Both the position numbers and the translations under genes were made by a program. The notes beneath the pieces are model-generated. The model was not told the DNA's origin and did no database searches. It worked only from the letters and a program-made list of their open reading frames with translations. A DNA stretch of 64,000 nt. Origin: Sediminispirochaeta bajacaliforniensis DSM 16054. GTDB lineage: Bacteria; Spirochaetota; Spirochaetia; DSM-16054; Sediminispirochaetaceae. Below are positions 62,020 through 64,000 of this stretch, one piece after another (position 1 is the stretch's first letter; each line of letters opens with the position of its first letter). The stretch covers positions 62,001 through 126,000 of the forward strand of contig NZ_KB899408.1 in the NCBI RefSeq assembly GCF_000378205.1, read 5' to 3'.

Positions 62020-62119
62020 GAAGAGAATATACGATCTGAGGCCGGAATAAACAAGGGCGCCGGTTACTATCAATATGATATTCTTGTTGTTTTGTGGCTT
62101 TGACAATACAATGGGTGCA

Positions 62120-63346
62120 ATGCATGAAAAAAAGATGGGGCGTGAAAGGCTATTTGCGATTTTTCTCATTGGTGTTTCTCTTTTATCGCATATGGGTGCC
62201 GGCCTTTTTTTCGGGGTCCAGGAGCAACATGTTGACTACCTGCGGATTCACTGGCACCTTTCCTTTTATCTCCTTCTTGCCGCTTCTGCCCTGCTTTCAA
62301 TCCTTATCAATCTAAAAATCGATAGTGGGAAAAAACAGGTTATTCTTCTTATTGACGTCTTGCTTTTTTTTCTTATCGGATACCCTCTGGGGCCTCATCT
62401 CGATATCGAAATTATTCTTGGGATTAATCTCATTACCATCTTGGTTTTTTCCTTTTCAGATCTTTACGGAGAGAAGATCGCCCTGATCATCATTGTCGTT
62501 ACCTTAATGCTTCAGGCTCCATACAGCCTCTGGTTTACACAGGTACCGGCCCCTTCGATGGAGAATATGATTTTCGCCGCCTTTATCCTCGTCGTCTTCA
62601 CCCTGTTTTTGTCGATTTTGAAGCGTGTGATGAACCGTCTGCATTATGAGGAGATCCGCAGCAGAAAGTACAACAGGGCCCTCGACGAACTGACGAACAA
62701 CTCTTTCGACTATCAGCATATCTCACGGCAGAACGCCATGGAACTGATTCAGATCGAAAAGCAATATATCACCAGGGAAGTTCATGATATCATCAGCTAC
62801 GCAATGACAAATCAGCTCATGTTGGTGCAGGCGGCCATGAGCATCAAGGATAAGAATTCTCCTGTGGTCGACGAATTACTGGAGAAGGCCAAGAATGAGA
62901 TCAACGGTGGAATGTCGAAGACCAGGGCTGCCTTGGGTGAACTTCGGGATCAGGAGTTTGATCAGGAAGATGTCAATCTCCTTGTCGAGCAACTGATTGC
63001 CAAGTTCAAGAATTTTTCGCATATCGATGTCCAGTTTAGGAAGGATGAGTTTTTTTCCCGCTTGCCCAGAAGTTATAATCAGACCATCTTTCATATCATT
63101 CAGCAGTGTATGACCAACACCTATCTTCACAGCAGTGCAGATGCAATAGAGATCCTTTGTGAACATGAGGGCAGATGTGTGGTTGTGGTGGTCAAGGACA
63201 ATGGCACCAATAGCCGGGGCTTCCGTGAAGGGATCGGTATCAAGGGTATGCGGGAACGGATCGAGATGTTTGGCGGTGTGCTGAAAATTTCTGCCTTAAG
63301 CCTGGGCTTTACCGTACGTGCCGAGATTCCCATAACAGAGGATTGA
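62120..63346 (+). CDS. Membrane sensor histidine kinase, LiaS/DesK-type (408 aa)
   Basis: Seen: about six to seven hydrophobic helices in the first 190 residues (for example LFAIFLIGVSLLSHMG, LLIDVLLFFLIGYPLG, MIFAAFILVVFTLFL), then a HisKA_3 box ITREVHDIISYAMTNQ with the phospho-acceptor His, and an ATPase domain containing IIQQCMTNTYLHS, DNGTNSRG and GIKGMRERIEMFGG. The membrane sensor lacks a large outside domain, as in DesK/LiaS-type kinases. ATG at 62120 is a choice among several in-frame ATGs (62111, 62135). A response regulator follows 5 bp later. Confidence 0.88.
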   Translation: MHEKKMGRERLFAIFLIGVSLLSHMGAGLFFGVQEQHVDYLRIHWHLSFYLLLAASALLSILINLKIDSGKKQVILLIDVLLFFLIGYPLGPHLDIEIILGINLITILVFSFSDLYGEKIALIIIVVTLMLQAPYSLWFTQVPAPSMENMIFAAFILVVFTLFLSILKRVMNRLHYEEIRSRKYNRALDELTNNSFDYQHISRQNAMELIQIEKQYITREVHDIISYAMTNQLMLVQAAMSIKDKNSPVVDELLEKAKNEINGGMSKTRAALGELRDQEFDQEDVNLLVEQLIAKFKNFSHIDVQFRKDEFFSRLPRSYNQTIFHIIQQCMTNTYLHSSADAIEILCEHEGRCVVVVVKDNGTNSRGFREGIGIKGMRERIEMFGGVLKISALSLGFTVRAEIPITED

Positions 63347-63351
63347 TAGTT

Positions 63352-64000
63352 GTGGATAAGGTAAGCGTTTTGTTGGTTGACGATCAGCTCCTTTTTCTGG
63401 AAAGTCTTAAAATCGTTCTGGAGAACCTTTCTGAAGAGATCGAGGTGTGCGGCCTTGCTTCTTCCGGCCTCGAAGCGATCAGCTTGGCGGCAACGTGTCG
63501 ACCCGATGTTATTTTGATGGATGTGAGCATGCCTGAGATGGACGGAATCGAAGCATCGGCGAGAATTAAGGCCGAGCGGCCCGATGTCAACATCATCATG
63601 CTGACCACCTTCGAGGAGAAGGATAAGGTCCAGGAAGCCATCAAGCTGGGGATAAACGGCTATCTGCTCAAGAATCTTAAACCCGAATTGCTTATCCAGT
63701 ATATCCTGCTCTCGGCTGAGGGCGGTGTTTTCCTTTCGACCGAGGTGGCGGACCGCTTATGCCGCCAGGGTGGGGATGAAAAGGCCGAGGATGAGCAAGC
63801 GGAACGCTGCCTGGATGAAGATGATAGTTCCTACAAGTTCCTCACGAGGCGGGAAAAAGAGGTGCTGAAATACCTTGCCATGGATATGACAAACATGGAG
63901 ATCGCCGAAAAAATCCATGTAGGCTATCAGACAATACGTAATTATATCAGCGTGATTTATTCTAAGCTGAACGTGTCGAATCGGATGGAAGTAATCAAGA
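63352..64000 (+). CDS. NarL/LuxR-type response regulator (C-terminus cut by window edge)
   Basis: 216 codons are present. Seen: receiver with the acidic pair DD in LLVDDQ, Asp in VILMDVSMPEMDG, Lys in GYLLKNLKPE; a glutamate/aspartate-rich linker (DEKAEDEQAERCLDEDD); and a LuxR-type domain FLTRREKEVLKYLAMDMTN and YQTIRNYISVIYSKLNVSN running to the edge. GTG start at 63352 with GAGG upstream. It is partner of the preceding kinase. Confidence 0.93.
   Translation, partial: MDKVSVLLVDDQLLFLESLKIVLENLSEEIEVCGLASSGLEAISLAATCRPDVILMDVSMPEMDGIEASARIKAERPDVNIIMLTTFEEKDKVQEAIKLGINGYLLKNLKPELLIQYILLSAEGGVFLSTEVADRLCRQGGDEKAEDEQAERCLDEDDSSYKFLTRREKEVLKYLAMDMTNMEIAEKIHVGYQTIRNYISVIYSKLNVSNRMEVIK

Noticed and set aside
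1-64000. CRISPR array, insertion sequence, prophage or rRNA operon
   Set aside because: No regularly spaced repeats, transposase, integrase, phage structural genes or rRNA sequence were seen.

Overview
This 64 kb window comes from a free-living bacterium of roughly 50% GC, most likely a spirochaete related to Sediminispirochaeta or Spirochaeta. The evidence is indirect. Several periplasmic binding proteins have signal peptides ending in LFAGG(N/K)QE. There are two large methyl-accepting chemotaxis proteins, many two-component systems, and many ABC importers for peptides, amino acids and small organic molecules. No rRNA, CRISPR array, transposase or phage gene was seen. One tRNA gene is present.

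Layout. 1-8.7 kb (minus strand): a class-III aminotransferase cut by the window edge and a U32-family protein, then an importer operon with a DUF3798 binding protein, a tandem ATPase, two permeases and a small membrane-anchored protein; its leader RNA can form alternative stems. 8.9-21.2 kb: a catabolic cluster holding DUF1177, a complete Dpp/Opp-type importer, an M20 deacylase and two paralogous amidohydrolases (one has lost its metal ligands), with divergent aroM-family and PucR-type regulator genes. 21.3-26.7 kb: a GntR/FCD regulator, then a LarA-type nickel racemase/epimerase, a two-subunit UxaA-type dehydratase and a GntP permease behind a 24-bp perfect palindrome lying on the promoter. 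26.8-36.5 kb: an HBM-type chemoreceptor, TrmH, an SCP2-like protein with a double-length iron alcohol dehydrogenase, a TudS-DUF1722 protein, a second GntR regulator, a membrane protein, a diguanylate cyclase and a SET-domain protein.

36.6-43.1 kb: a polar amino-acid ABC importer (minus), then a Cache-domain kinase, a NarL-type regulator and a dicarboxylate/glutamate symporter (plus). 43.1-53.0 kb: single genes (MFS exporter, RlmL-like methylase, ferritin-like/VIT iron protein, PAS-rich kinase, SrkA-like kinase, PilZ protein, DJ-1 protein, EamA exporter). 53.0-56.6 kb is a compositional mosaic downstream of a CAT-anticodon tRNA: a clearly GC-rich chemoreceptor next to a clearly AT-rich lipoprotein hydrolase, probably acquired DNA. 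56.7-64 kb: a GAF kinase with an alarmone synthetase-TPR protein, an operon of a short-chain dehydrogenase, a radical SAM/SPASM protein and an unknown protein, then a kinase/response-regulator pair that runs off the window.

The best candidate for an undescribed system is the 8.9-21.2 kb DUF1177/AroM cluster. Its parts (peptide-type importer, deacylase, amidohydrolase with an apparently inactive partner, two-cysteine racemase-like protein, PucR regulator) suggest import and hydrolysis of a small amide, possibly a D-amino-acid or cyclic amide compound. The substrate cannot be read from the sequence.
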